Shown here: positions 24,154-34,700 of the stretch, one piece after another
Position numbering within the stretch: the first letter of the stretch is position 1
Layout: every line of letters starts with the position of its first letter
NCBI GenBank assembly: GCA_035222895.1
Contig: JAVYIG010002089.1
Coordinates: 1 to 64,000, forward strand
DNA: 64,000 bases
Origin: Strongylocentrotus droebachiensis
Taxonomy: Eukaryota; Echinodermata; Echinoidea; Camarodonta; Strongylocentrotidae
Reading direction: 5' to 3'
Position numbers and translations under genes: made by a program
Notes under the pieces: generated by a model
Seen by the model: the letters and a program-made list of their open reading frames with translations, nothing else
Told to the model about the DNA's origin: nothing
The model's database searches: none

Positions 24154-24471
24154 CTACTCGCTGGCAGTGTAATCCCTTTGTCGGAAAAAAAGGCCTCCTG
24201 AACCATAAAACTCACGAATGTCAACGTACACCTTCCCCTGAAAACTCCTCACTGTTGCATATTTTGGTCGTTTACTATCACCGCCTATATTAAACTTACA
24301 AATATCCATACCACTGGAAGTAGCCTCGATGGCGGGGGGTTTGCTAGCCACGGCGATCTCATACTCTGGTTTGGGTTGTCCATGCACAGCTTTCTCTTCA
24401 AAACCCTCATCCTTCTTTATATCACGCAAGGCGGTCGTTGGCACAGGGTCTGTGTACGCATGCAAGTCCAT
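24154..24471 (-). CDS. PC4-like (transcriptional coactivator p15) protein of the Polinton
   Basis: A 105-residue frame starting at the ATG at 24,469-24,471. Residues ~58-100 read FNIGGDSKRPKYATVR then GKVYVDIREFYG, the core pattern of PC4/Sub1 domains that bind single-stranded DNA. The N-terminal half is acidic/basic and without motifs. It would suit a role in replication or late transcription of the element, but that is inference. It is the first gene of the minus-strand set. The four CRE-like sites at 24,801-24,890 lie upstream of it. It looks open, but the C-terminus stops soon after the core domain. Confidence 0.65.
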   Translation of the reverse strand: MDLHAYTDPVPTTALRDIKKDEGFEEKAVHGQPKPEYEIAVASKPPAIEATSSGMDICKFNIGGDSKRPKYATVRSFQGKVYVDIREFYGSGGLFFRQRDYTASE

Positions 24472-24800
24472 TTTAACTCGTTTTCACGAGAGTTGTCCCT
24501 CGTCGGTGACATCGACGTCGAGCGTAATGAATTGTAATAGCTGTACGTCGTTGATGGGAGGTCGGGATGTTGATATGACAAGCGTGTCCGATTCCCACCT
24601 TTATAACTTCGGCCTCCTTTAATGATTATGCAATTTTCTATATTTAGAACTTTAACGCTCTTGTCCATACTTGTTTCGTAAAGAACGTTTTTCTTACGTT
24701 TACAATTTCTTTACTTTTCTCTTGTTTAAGGATTATACATGAAATTTCTTGTTTTGTACTTGGCCAAATTCATGGTCTGTGTCGAGGCTTGTCGCATGGA

Positions 24801-24890
24801 TGACGTCATTTGGTCGTTGTGCAACACCATGACGTCATTTGAACCGGCGTACCAATGACGTCATTTTTTTTGTCAAGACCTACGTCATTG
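24801..24890. promoter_or_regulatory. Cluster of TGACGTCA (CRE-like) palindromes
   Basis: Perfect TGACGTCA sites at 24,801-24,808, 24,830-24,837 and 24,856-24,863, then a half-site TACGTCAT at 24,881-24,888. Spacing is 25-29 bp. This octamer is the CREB/ATF site. The cluster lies about 330 bp upstream of the PC4-like frame on the minus strand and may be its promoter. Confidence 0.6.
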
Positions 24891-25330
24891 TTTATAATCC
24901 CCCTATTGTTTTTAAGGATCATCTTTTCATAACTCTTTCATACGTGTATAATCCCTTCGTCACTAATCCCTCGCGTTATAATCCCTTCATATATCATCCA
25001 TACATTTATAATACATCGTTGATATTACGTAGCGAGGTAATCCCTCCCTTGTCTTTCATTTCTTTAATCCTCTTTCCTTCATATTCTGTTGTTATCACGC
25101 TTTCAATTCATTTCATAATTTATTATCCGTTAATAACGGTTAATCCATAATTAATACTTCATATTTTAATCCATATTTCATATTTTAATCAATATTTCAT
25201 ATTTCATATTTCATATTTTCATAATTATTGATCCATATTTCCATAATTCATATTCCATTGTTTGTAAACAATATGATCATATCATAATTCATATTTTTAT
25301 TGTTTGTAAACAATAGGGATTAGTATGGCG
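24890..25330. repeat. AT-rich short-period repeats with TGTTTAC motifs
   Basis: 'tataatccct' recurs between 24,890 and 25,010, and 'catatttcatatttt' words between 25,160 and 25,300. Two identical 'attgtttgtaaacaat' palindromes (about 25,258 and 25,298) contain forkhead-like TGTTTAC/GTAAACA cores. May be the outer end of the Polinton. Confidence 0.5.
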
Positions 25331-25954
25331 CTATACACCTATACTACTCACGTACACGTGCACATGCATACACTAACAAAATTAATCAATAAATTGACAA
25401 GATAAAAAATCGCACTGGAACCTAAAGGGAACGATAAAGTCCATTTTGGTATTGACATACGCCACATTCTACATTCTTCAACGATTCAAAAGCTTTCTCT
25501 CTTTGTCTGCTTCACAATGAATTTAGAACTAAAAACAACATCAACAATCAACAGATGTTTTTTACTTTGAATAAGGGAGAAGGTATATCATTTCATTTAA
25601 TCTCGTAGGCTATTAAAAATATATACCTATATAACTGGAGACAGCATCATTAATATTGTTACCTCTTGCTGTTTCTCCAGACTGCATTTGAAGTAGCAAT
25701 TTATATATCCACCGAAAGCACCTCCAGCATCAACGATGTCATGGGAGAGCTTGACTGGGGTACCTCCACGGGTTGGTAGGGGGTAGGGGTACGTGGCTGG
25801 TAGATCGATCCCAGTCTTGCTGCTTCCGTTGATGTGGAGGTTGCAGTAACATGGGTAGGTGGCCGCCATTGCTCAATGTGTCTTCAAGCATTGGTATGGG
25901 GATGCCCTCTCCGCGGTTGGACACGGGTGTATTAAGTTCGATGGTAACACACTG
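25331..25954. other. Junction between Polinton and LINE
   Basis: Mostly AT-rich. About 25,664-25,925 is more GC-rich and open on the minus strand, ending at 'gag|gtaac', a possible splice donor. I recognise no family, so no gene is called. Confidence 0.35.
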
Positions 25955-26530
25955 TTTTATTTAGTAATTATTTATTTATTTGTTATAGTTTTACTTCAAC
26001 AGGTGGTCTCGTTCAAGTTCATTTCTGAACCCGCTCTCCCAGAGAGCCCTGCTTTCACATAAAAACACGTACAATAAAAATATGAATTCAAAACATACAT
26101 ACAAAAGTAAAATATACATGGTATATACAATAATTCAACTAAAATTCATATAGATAAGAGAAAGGAAAACAAAGAAAGATTAAACACAGGTAACAAAAAA
26201 CACACATTAACAATTATGAGGAAAAAAATACAACTATCAAATTGAGAAGACTAAATGAATGAAATATAAATAATAAAGGTCAAATTAACGTGAAAATATG
26301 TTTACAAGGGAAACTGAAAAGTGTTGACATTCTTTTTAAAACTTTGCAGCGACTTACAATTGTTAATATGCTAGGGTAATTTATTGTATAATTTAGCTCC
26401 TGAAACCGATAAGGTTTTCGTTTTAAAATTTGTTTTACATTTTGGAATGAATAATGGACTGTTTAGAGCATAACAAGTGGAATATAATACCGGTCTTTTA
26501 CTCATACATGGATTTAGATATGGTGGTGAT

Positions 26531-27763
26531 CAACGCTCAAAATACACGGGGGCGGTGGGCGATTCGCCCCCGTGAGCTCCACAATCGCCCCCGTCAGATG
26601 GTTCACGGGGGCGATTGCAAAATTAAAAATCGCCCCCGTGGAATTATAAAATAAAGATTATCTTTTCTGATATAACTTTAACACAATATTGAGTATCAAT
26701 TTTCAAACCTTAAACCAATAAAATGGAACTAGATAGCGCTTTCTCTCCCATCTCTATGAGTATTACCGATACAAACAACAGAGCTCGCAGTGCAGCTGTA
26801 GTGCGGCCGTCAGCAGTGGCTATACTGCGCCGGTAGTACCGGTGTGCACTCTGACGCCCAATATCTGCTGGAGCTGGAGACGATCGCGCAAGGACTGAAA
26901 CATGGAGAAGTTTTTCGTTGTGAAAAGTGTGAATCCTCTGAAATCTGGTTATTCTAAAAGATTAGCAAATAATGTAACTCGACCAGTAAATCAATATTGA
27001 GAAGAAGATCACCAAAGATGTTGCAGGGGCGGATCTAGGCGGTTTAGGGGGTTTATATAACCACCCCCCCCCCCCTCCCCCTTGGGCTGCCAAGTGAAAA
27101 TGTGATGTGCATAGAAAATGCTATCATGTGTCATTGTGTCCAGACCTACACAGTATTAGTAGATGTCAGTAGATGCCAGGAAAATATCACTAATTAACGG
27201 GGGTTCAAAATAGCGCCAAAAAATCGCCTCGCCGCTTCGCGGCTCCTCGACGATGCTCCGCATGTTTGTAGATGCCAGGAAAACGGGGGTTCAAAATAGC
27301 AACAACAAAAATCGCCTCGCCGCTACGCGGCTCGTGGACGATGCTCCACATCGTATTTGGGTTACCCCCCCCCCCCCACCCTTAGCAAAAAGCTAGATCC
27401 GCCCCTGTGTTTTGGAAGGATATGGTAAAAACTAAAAGTAAAGAAAGAATGTAAATAAGGTTGCTCCGAATAATGAGGAGGACATTATGTGCAGAGCGGG
27501 AAGAAATGGAGAGAATGTCATCACGGAGATAAAAGTCAATAACACCTATGTAACAAGTAAATTTCTAAGAGGGAAAATGCCGACTTAAATAAATGATAAT
27601 GATAAAATACCAAGGAATTTAGGAGTTTCATGGGTACCAATTCAATGAAAATTTGTATTAAAAAAGAGCCCCCGTCGGTACTAAAAGAGCCCCCGTGAGA
27701 GGGCTCACGGGGGCTCTTTTTTTTTTGGAAGAGCCCCCGTGGACAAAAAATTAATTTGAGCCT
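26531..27763. mobile_element. 1.2-kb TIR element inserted in the LINE, 10-bp TSD
   Basis: Flanked by the direct repeat TGGTGGTGAT (26,521-26,530 and 27,764-27,773). Both ends carry 'gctcaaa' and several inverted copies of ACGGGGGCGAT or ACGGGGGCTCT motifs, which can fold into hairpins. No coding frame. It contains a second element at 27,024-27,407. Confidence 0.75.
27024..27407. mobile_element. 0.38-kb MITE nested in the 1.2-kb element
   Basis: TIR CAGGGGCGGATCTAG is perfect at both ends. Poly-C runs lie next to both TIRs. Inside, a ~95-bp unit ('gatgccaggaaaa', 'cgggggttcaaaatagc', 'atcgcctcgccgct.cgcgg', 'gacgatgctcc') occurs twice. The CAGGGG start is hAT-like, but I see no matching 8-bp flanks. 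Confidence 0.8.
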
Positions 27764-28619
27764 TGGTGGTGATAGGTCGTTTATGATTTTAAAAATCAAG
27801 ATGCATTTCTGATATTTTATTCTTTCCTCTAATATTCGGCACGAAGAACTAATCGTGCATATCTATTTTGTAATTTTTGCAACTTTGTTAGATTTTATTT
27901 CGAAGTATTTCCCCATACTGAATTACAGTAGTTTAAATGCGGTAGGATAAGAGAATAGTATAATGTAATCAGATTCTTACTGGAAATATAATTGCGTATA
28001 CGTCTAATGCAGGCAATCGTACCCGATACTTTCTTAACAACTTCTTTTACATGTAGCGACCATGTTAAACTTTTGTCTAGTGTTACACCTAGATATTTCA
28101 TACTTTCGACTGAGTCGAGTACATTGTCACTGTAACGAATACAAATATTATTATTTTGAATTTTTCTTTTGGAACCAAAAAGTATTGTTTTTGTTTTTTT
28201 TTGCATTTAAAAACAATCCATTGTATTTTACCCATTTCAAGATACTGGAAAATTCTTTTTGGAGATTGTATTCACAAACTTTATAATCCTTTCCATGATG
28301 AAACACTGCCGTGTCATCTGCATATAAGAAAATCTTTGTCTTAGAATGGAGTTGCAGGTTGCAAATATCATTTACATAGAGGCAAAGAATTAATGGCCCC
28401 AGTATTGATCCTTGTGGAATTCATGATTTCACAGTTAGAAAATTACTCTTCGTCCCTTGCAAGAATACACATTGATGCCTATTAGATAAATAGGATTCGA
28501 ACCACTCAAGTTCAACTCCCCAAATACCATACCATGTTGTGACTGCCTCAGGAGGAACTGTCCATCTGGTGCTGGTCGGGGAGAGCTGTAGGTGGTTGAT
28601 AAAGAGGAAGATAGAAAAG

Positions 28620-28653
<34 letters not shown>

Positions 28654-28714
28654 ATGGGAGAAGGAGGAAGGGGTGGTATAAAAGTGAGAAAATAGAGAGA
28701 TGAAAGAAATGGAT

Positions 28715-31075
28715 TTTTAGTAAAAGAGATGACACAATTTGGGAAAATACAATAAAGGGAGCTACAAAAAATAGAGAGGAAGGGAGGGGGATGGAAGGCA
28801 GATACAAAATAATGAGGGAGTAAAATAGAGAAGTAGACAAGTGATGGGGGAAGGGAAATGAGAGATAGAGAGAGACAAAGAGAGAGAGAGAAAAACAGAC
28901 AGAAAGAAACAGAGAGAGAGGGTGAGTAGAGAGAAAGAGCTTTATGGGTATGTGCAGTATGGACAAAAAAGAAAAGGGAGAGATAAAGTTATTTAGATAG
29001 ATTGAAAGAGACGAACAAGAATGTAAGACATGGAAAGAGAGGGAGACAGGGAGGGAGAGAAAGAGATAAAGAGAGAGAGAGAGGGGGGAGGGGAGGGGGT
29101 CAACGTGAACATGGCCGATATGACCTTTCCAACACTCTGTCATTCATTATATGACCTTGTTCTCTTGCTTTTCATCAACTTAATATTCCCAATGCCCCGA
29201 ACCCCCTCCCCCATGAATGGAGCCATGCTTCGCCATTTACAATTCTCAAATAGTCTACCTATTCCATGACCATTTGAACAATGCAAAATTGATACCACTC
29301 ACAAGGAGAGATAAAGTCGGTGAAAGGTAAATGTGGTTAAATACAGACAGCAGTAATTCATGTTTTTATTTCTTCTTCAGAAAAGTTGCCTTTCGTGCAG
29401 AGCGCTAAAATGCCGCTATTGAAAATCAAACGAGAGCATTGATTTGAAATGCAAACTCTATCGCTCTTCCGCTCTTACAGAATGGTGATGATTCAATTAA
29501 AAAGAGTTGCAACTAAAATGTCCACGGTTTACATTTCTTTGCAAGACCTGGGAATTCCCATTTGTCTGTGTTCTTGATATCATCATGCTCGCCAAATAAC
29601 ATGCTATCTTCTTTTTTCAATATTCCAAACCAAGTCTTAGGTATGATTTGAACGGCATGGATTTTTTTTTCAAGACTGTCATTTGTTCATCATCTTTACG
29701 TTCTGACAACACTTTCCAGGGGATATTGAAAACTAAATAACATTTTGTGATATCATATAATGGGTACCATTGTTATCTGTTCATTTTATTACCAAGAAGA
29801 AAGCTTAAACATTTTTATTAGATAGTTGTCATATAATTATGACTACTATCTTTACACATTTTTAGTGTCGGCTTAGCAAAAATATCAATGTAGAGGTATG
29901 AACAATTGAATTTCTTTCGGCATATTAACATAACATTCACCAATAAACACATTAGGGGACCTACTTAGCAATTCTAGACAAGTTTCAATTAATAAACACA
30001 TAAAAGATGCTTCGAGCACCTCCATGAAATGTTGTGTCACTATGCTAGCAGAGTGGGAACAGAAAGAAAAAAGCTTCTAATAATTCGAACAACACTTTAA
30101 AAGCTGTCTATCAAAAGGTGACCAAGCAGAAACGTGAAAATCTCCTCTAGTAGATGTCATCAAAAATTATTGATTTTTCTGCGCGCTTGTCATATATGTG
30201 TTTGTTTTGGATTTTCTTTTCGTTGCATCACAGTTCATTATATATTTCGGACATGACCTTTTCCTCGTCTCGCTGTATGGAAAGGCGGGTCTGCGTGTTA
30301 AGAACTCCTACATATCGATCCTCTTAGAAATAGCCATTCAATAAAGTTATACCGAGAGCCATTTTTGATTACGCATCTAGAGATATGAATGAATTTCGCT
30401 TTCACTTCTTACCGATAGTGTCGATGAAAAGAAAGATGGAGCAATTTTGTCTTTGACTAAAAAAATCGTTTGCTGAGGGAAGAATGGTATGGCTCAAAAT
30501 TGATTTTAAGTTTTTATTTGTTCCATATTTTACGAAAAATATAGACATACATATAAAATAGAAATTGTATATAAACATATATACGAGTCCTGTAGTATAT
30601 TATGAGCACGTCTCAGTGATTCTCAATTCATATGATAGATTATTAAAGTAGAATGTGAGGAAGCTATTGAAAAGCAGTGCTTGTATATTTTGGATTTGAG
30701 CTCCTCAGTGGATCTCAGCTTAGTGTCTTTTTACTCTGACTACATCCTTTGGAATTCGTGTTTTCCTGCTTGATTTTCTGCATATTTTGTCTTTCACCTG
30801 CACACTAACTCTTCATAGCAGAGAGCGGACTTAGAAGATTCATCGAAAGTAAGGACAAATTTAATTTATGTAGCACTCTCTTAGTTTACTTTATTATATA
30901 TTTACGTTCGTGATGTAAATTATTTCTACCATTGTTCTGTATCGCTTTGTGTTTTCAATTTGTATTTGAAATCCAACCTTCTGGTTGCAATGAATGAATA
31001 AATGAATGTTTTAAGGTATTATGTTCATCAACTCTTCCATGAATCCATTATATATATGTATATATATATACACAC
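28715..31075 (-). repeat. Right arm of the 2.4-kb inverted repeat
   Basis: Reverse complement of about 632-3,095. Its GA-rich part (about 28,620-29,100) mirrors the CT tract of the left arm. It ends about 0.6 kb before the first exon of the SMB receptor gene. Its inner edge lies next to the truncated 5' end of the LINE. Confidence 0.8.
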
Positions 31076-31710
31076 ATATAATGATTACAACAATGGAAAT
31101 ATAAATCCTTAAATTTCACTTCTTCACTTTGACTGGTTTTAATTTATTTTCTCAAATGGGATTTCACGAAATAAAATTGAAACCGTCCTTATGAAAAAGT
31201 AAACTCCTGAGAATTTTTATTTCAATTGTTTTAATAATATTTTGTATATTACCGTAACGAAGGATTAGCTCAATTTAATTATTTGTTATTTGTAATCATA
31301 ATTATATTTCCATTGTTAAATTTTACAGTTCATGAGTATGCTTTTTTGATGTGCTGATACAAAGGTTTTTTAACATGAAATCATCACTGACTATTATATC
31401 CACGAATTATATCAGTGTACTATATAGAATAAAAAATAAAATATTGATGACATTAACATTTGCATTCATATTTTCTCTGCAGAATTCAACCATTCTATGA
31501 ACTTTGTGAAAATTCAGCATAATGTAATTTCTTTTTTTCTATATCTGTGATCTTAAGCAGAATCGGAAGAGGATTGGATTGTGATAATATATTTGGATGA
31601 GAAATCAATATGACCCCCTGTATCATAAGATTAAACAAAATGCTAACATGAATAGAAACGTTCTAACGAATTGCCTATTGATTACTCTGATAGATATACC
31701 ACACAACACA
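31076..31710. other. Upstream region of the SMB/Mth-like receptor gene
   Basis: AT-rich (notably 31,200-31,450). Must contain the promoter and 5'UTR of the gene if exon 1 is right, but no clear TATA box or initiator can be picked out. An earlier in-frame ATG at 31,597 exists; the one at 31,711 gives a proper signal peptide. Confidence 0.35.
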
Positions 31711-34700
31711 ATGCATCACGTTTTAGAAGTCTGCTTCCTCCTCTTCGCAATACCTCTGGTTGCGGACAAGAGAATGGGAAGTGCTGACATGATCGAGCTT
31801 ATGAATTTCACCACAGGTGAGAACAAAAAGCGATAGTGAAGGCACCTGTGTGGGTGTGTGTGGGTTTGTGTGTGGGTTTGTATGTGTGTGTGTGTGGGGG
31901 GAGGGGTGCGTTGTGTGTAAGCCATGTGTAGGAAAAGAATCGTACTCAATCTATTTGGAAGCGAAAATCCATTTTATTCATTTCTCTTTTCAAATGAGCT
32001 CGTTTAAACTTCATTTCAGGAATTCATTTTTTCTGTAATACATTTTACTGTGAAAGTGTCTGACCGTTGGATGACTCTCTTTTCACTTTCTTTCAATCGT
32101 TCATTCATTAGTTAAACATGGAAACTTTATTTTGCTCACCTTGCTCACCTATTTGCCTTATACAGGAGCACAAACCAATCGATGATGTGATAAAATAACG
32201 TGACGTACATGAGATAAATATTTTTGTTTACGTCTTCATTCCTTTTTTTTTCAATTTAATTTTTCCTTCTCAAAATAATATTTCAAGCAAAACGGCACTC
32301 TTTAATTAAGCACTTTACTTTCAATATCCTCTGTATATGAATTATCCATAGGAGGATTACCATAGGAATTGTTAAAAAATTTACGGGAGAACATGCATCA
32401 AGTTGTTTCATATTGACAGTATTAATTCCGAAGTGTGGGGTACCACAGGGATCCGTTTTAGGACCAAATCATTTTCGTGATATATATAAATGATACACCG
32501 ATCTCTTCATCTTATTTCAAATTTTGTTTGTTTGCCGACGATTCAAGCTTGTTTTAATAAGATATCATCAGCTCCTGCTCTGTGGATTTTTTTACCCTTA
32601 ACCATTTTGTATTATATCTGTCTTGGTACAGAAATAAGTTGAACCGTGAAATTAAACATGTGAAATATAAAAAAAGTTTCAAAATGTGCAATGTGACATA
32701 AAAGAAACATGGCAATTAATAAATAAAGCTATAGGAAATTCATTTAAGACTCGTGATACAAATATTGAGCACATCCAAGTTAACAATGAACGTATTACAG
32801 ATGATTTATGCATTGCTCAAGAGTTTGATAATTATTTCGTTAATATAGGTGCTTCTTTGAGAAATAATGTTCAAAGTACTTCGATTGGAAATAATAATCA
32901 TATGCAATATCTAGAAAACAATAATGTAACTGCCTGTTTTAAGCCTATTATTACTAAAGAAATTATAGATATTGTTTGTGACTTGAAAAGCAAATCAAGC
33001 ACTGGTTAAGATGAAATTGATATTGTCATCGTTAAAAGGGTTGTTCACATTATATGCTATCCGCTGTGTCGGATTTTTAATGAATCTATGAATCAAGGTA
33101 TTTTTCCGGAAAAGTTAAAAATAGCCAAAGTTATTCCTGTATATAAAAATGGATCATTCGATACAATGAGTAATTATCGGCCAATATCAGTCTTGCCAGT
33201 ATTTTCAAAAAATCTTAGAAATTTTTTTTTTTTTTATAATAGACTGATATATTTTTTTGAACCAATGTAATTTATTATCGGATAGTCAATATGGTTTTAG
33301 AGCTGGTCACTCCACATCCTCTGCACTAATTGATTTGTTTTTTGAAGTTTCAAATGCCTTAGATAAAAAAAACAAATTATGTCAGGAATATTTCTCGATC
33401 TTAGTAAGGCATTTTAAACGTTGGATCATAAAATTCTCTTAGATAAATTGTTCAATTATGGAATACGAGGTGTTTTGTTAAAATGGTTTGAAAGCTATTT
33501 AACAAACCGAAAACAACATGTTCTTTTTAATAACACTGAATCTGATTTTAAAACCATAGGATGTGGAGTGCCTCAAGGTTCGATATTGAGACCCTTATTA
33601 TTTCTTGTATATATGAATGATATTACTCAGGCTTCACAAATATTACAATGTATATTGTATGCCGATGATCCAAGTTTATTTTTGTCTGATAACGATTTAG
33701 ATAGATTAGTGATACGATTTAATGATGAGCTTCAAAACATTTCTCAATGGTTGTATATTAATAAATTAATCTTAAATGTAAAGAAAAATAATTATATAAT
33801 GTTTACAAACAAAAACATTAGAACTGATGATATTGAAGTAAAGATTAATGGAAATGTTGTACAGCGTTGTAATTCATTGACATTTTTAGGAATTCAAATT
33901 GTTTATAAAATTTCATGGCACGTACATATTGAAGCAATGTGTAATAAACTCTCGAAAGTAGTTGGTATTTTATACAAATTAAAACATTTTTCTTAGAAGA
34001 TTTTATTAATGATATACAATGCATTGTTTTTATCACAATTAAATTATTACAATATTGTTTGGGCATATTCAAATGATTATTGTATGAATAGATTATATAA
34101 ATTACAAAAGAAGGTAATACGTATTATCTCAGGATCCCATTATCTTGCCCATACAAAACCTATTTTTGTCCGTTTTAAATGTTTCAATGTATTTGAATTG
34201 AATGACTATAATATTGTTATATTTATGTTTGTATGTCATAAAGGTAATATTACTCCTAGTCTATCAAACAAAATTATTTTGAATTCTGAAATACATTCAT
34301 ATATAACTAGAAACTCATCTCATTTTCATATACCACTTATCAAAACTTCTGTCTCCAAAAATTCAATTTTCTTTAAAGGACCAATTTTATGGAATGAGTT
34401 ACCTCCTAAAGTTAAAGCAAGCCCAACTCTGAATACATTTAAAAAGAGATACAAATAATTACGTTTTTGTGAATAGTATTTTATTAGTTTTGATATATAT
34501 GCTATCAGGTGTGAGATGTTAGGTGTTAGTTGTTAGGTGTTAGATGTAAGGTATTAAGTGTTATAGGTTAAAATTCTTTATTATGTCGCAATGGACCAGC
34601 ACAACGCAAGACTTAATTGTTTTTTCTTGCTGGTTCCTCATTCGTATATATATTTGTATTTTATGTTTATCTTTTCATTATGTTATTTGTATGTTCTTTA

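Larger units (their letters stand above)
13600..24680 (-). mobile_element. Polinton/Maverick fossil (boundaries approximate)
   Basis: A virus-like DNA element recognised by co-occurring, co-oriented genes: a conserved Polinton protein, an A32/FtsK-like packaging ATPase, a small membrane protein, a protein-primed family B DNA polymerase with a long N-terminal region, and two PC4-like modules. I did not recognise an integrase, capsid or protease gene. Long terminal inverted repeats were not found, so both edges are approximate. The polymerase is broken about seven or eight times and the element carries at least five nested miniature elements. The copy is therefore an old, dead one, although several of its shorter genes still look open. 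Confidence 0.85.
25955..28535 (-). mobile_element. 5'-truncated LINE (Jockey/CR1-like RT)
   Basis: On the minus strand: 'LEWFESYLSNRHQCVF', 'IPQGSILGPL', 'YVNDICN', 'FLYADDTAVF' (RT catalytic motif), then 'YLGVTLDKSLTWSLHV' and 'LPHLNYCNSVWGN', and finally a C-terminal segment resembling 'GAKLYNKLP', the usual order of Jockey/CR1-group LINEs. The endonuclease and RT N-terminus are missing, with a sharp start near 28,535. At least one stop lies in the frame (before IPQGS) and the 3' part is split by a 1.2-kb element. The (ATTT)n run at about 25,955-25,985 is the likely 3' tail. Confidence 0.75.

Noticed and set aside
25664-25925. GC-richer minus-strand frames ending at a splice-donor-like site
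   Set aside because: Two overlapping frames are open, neither resembles a family I know, and no neighbouring exon fits.
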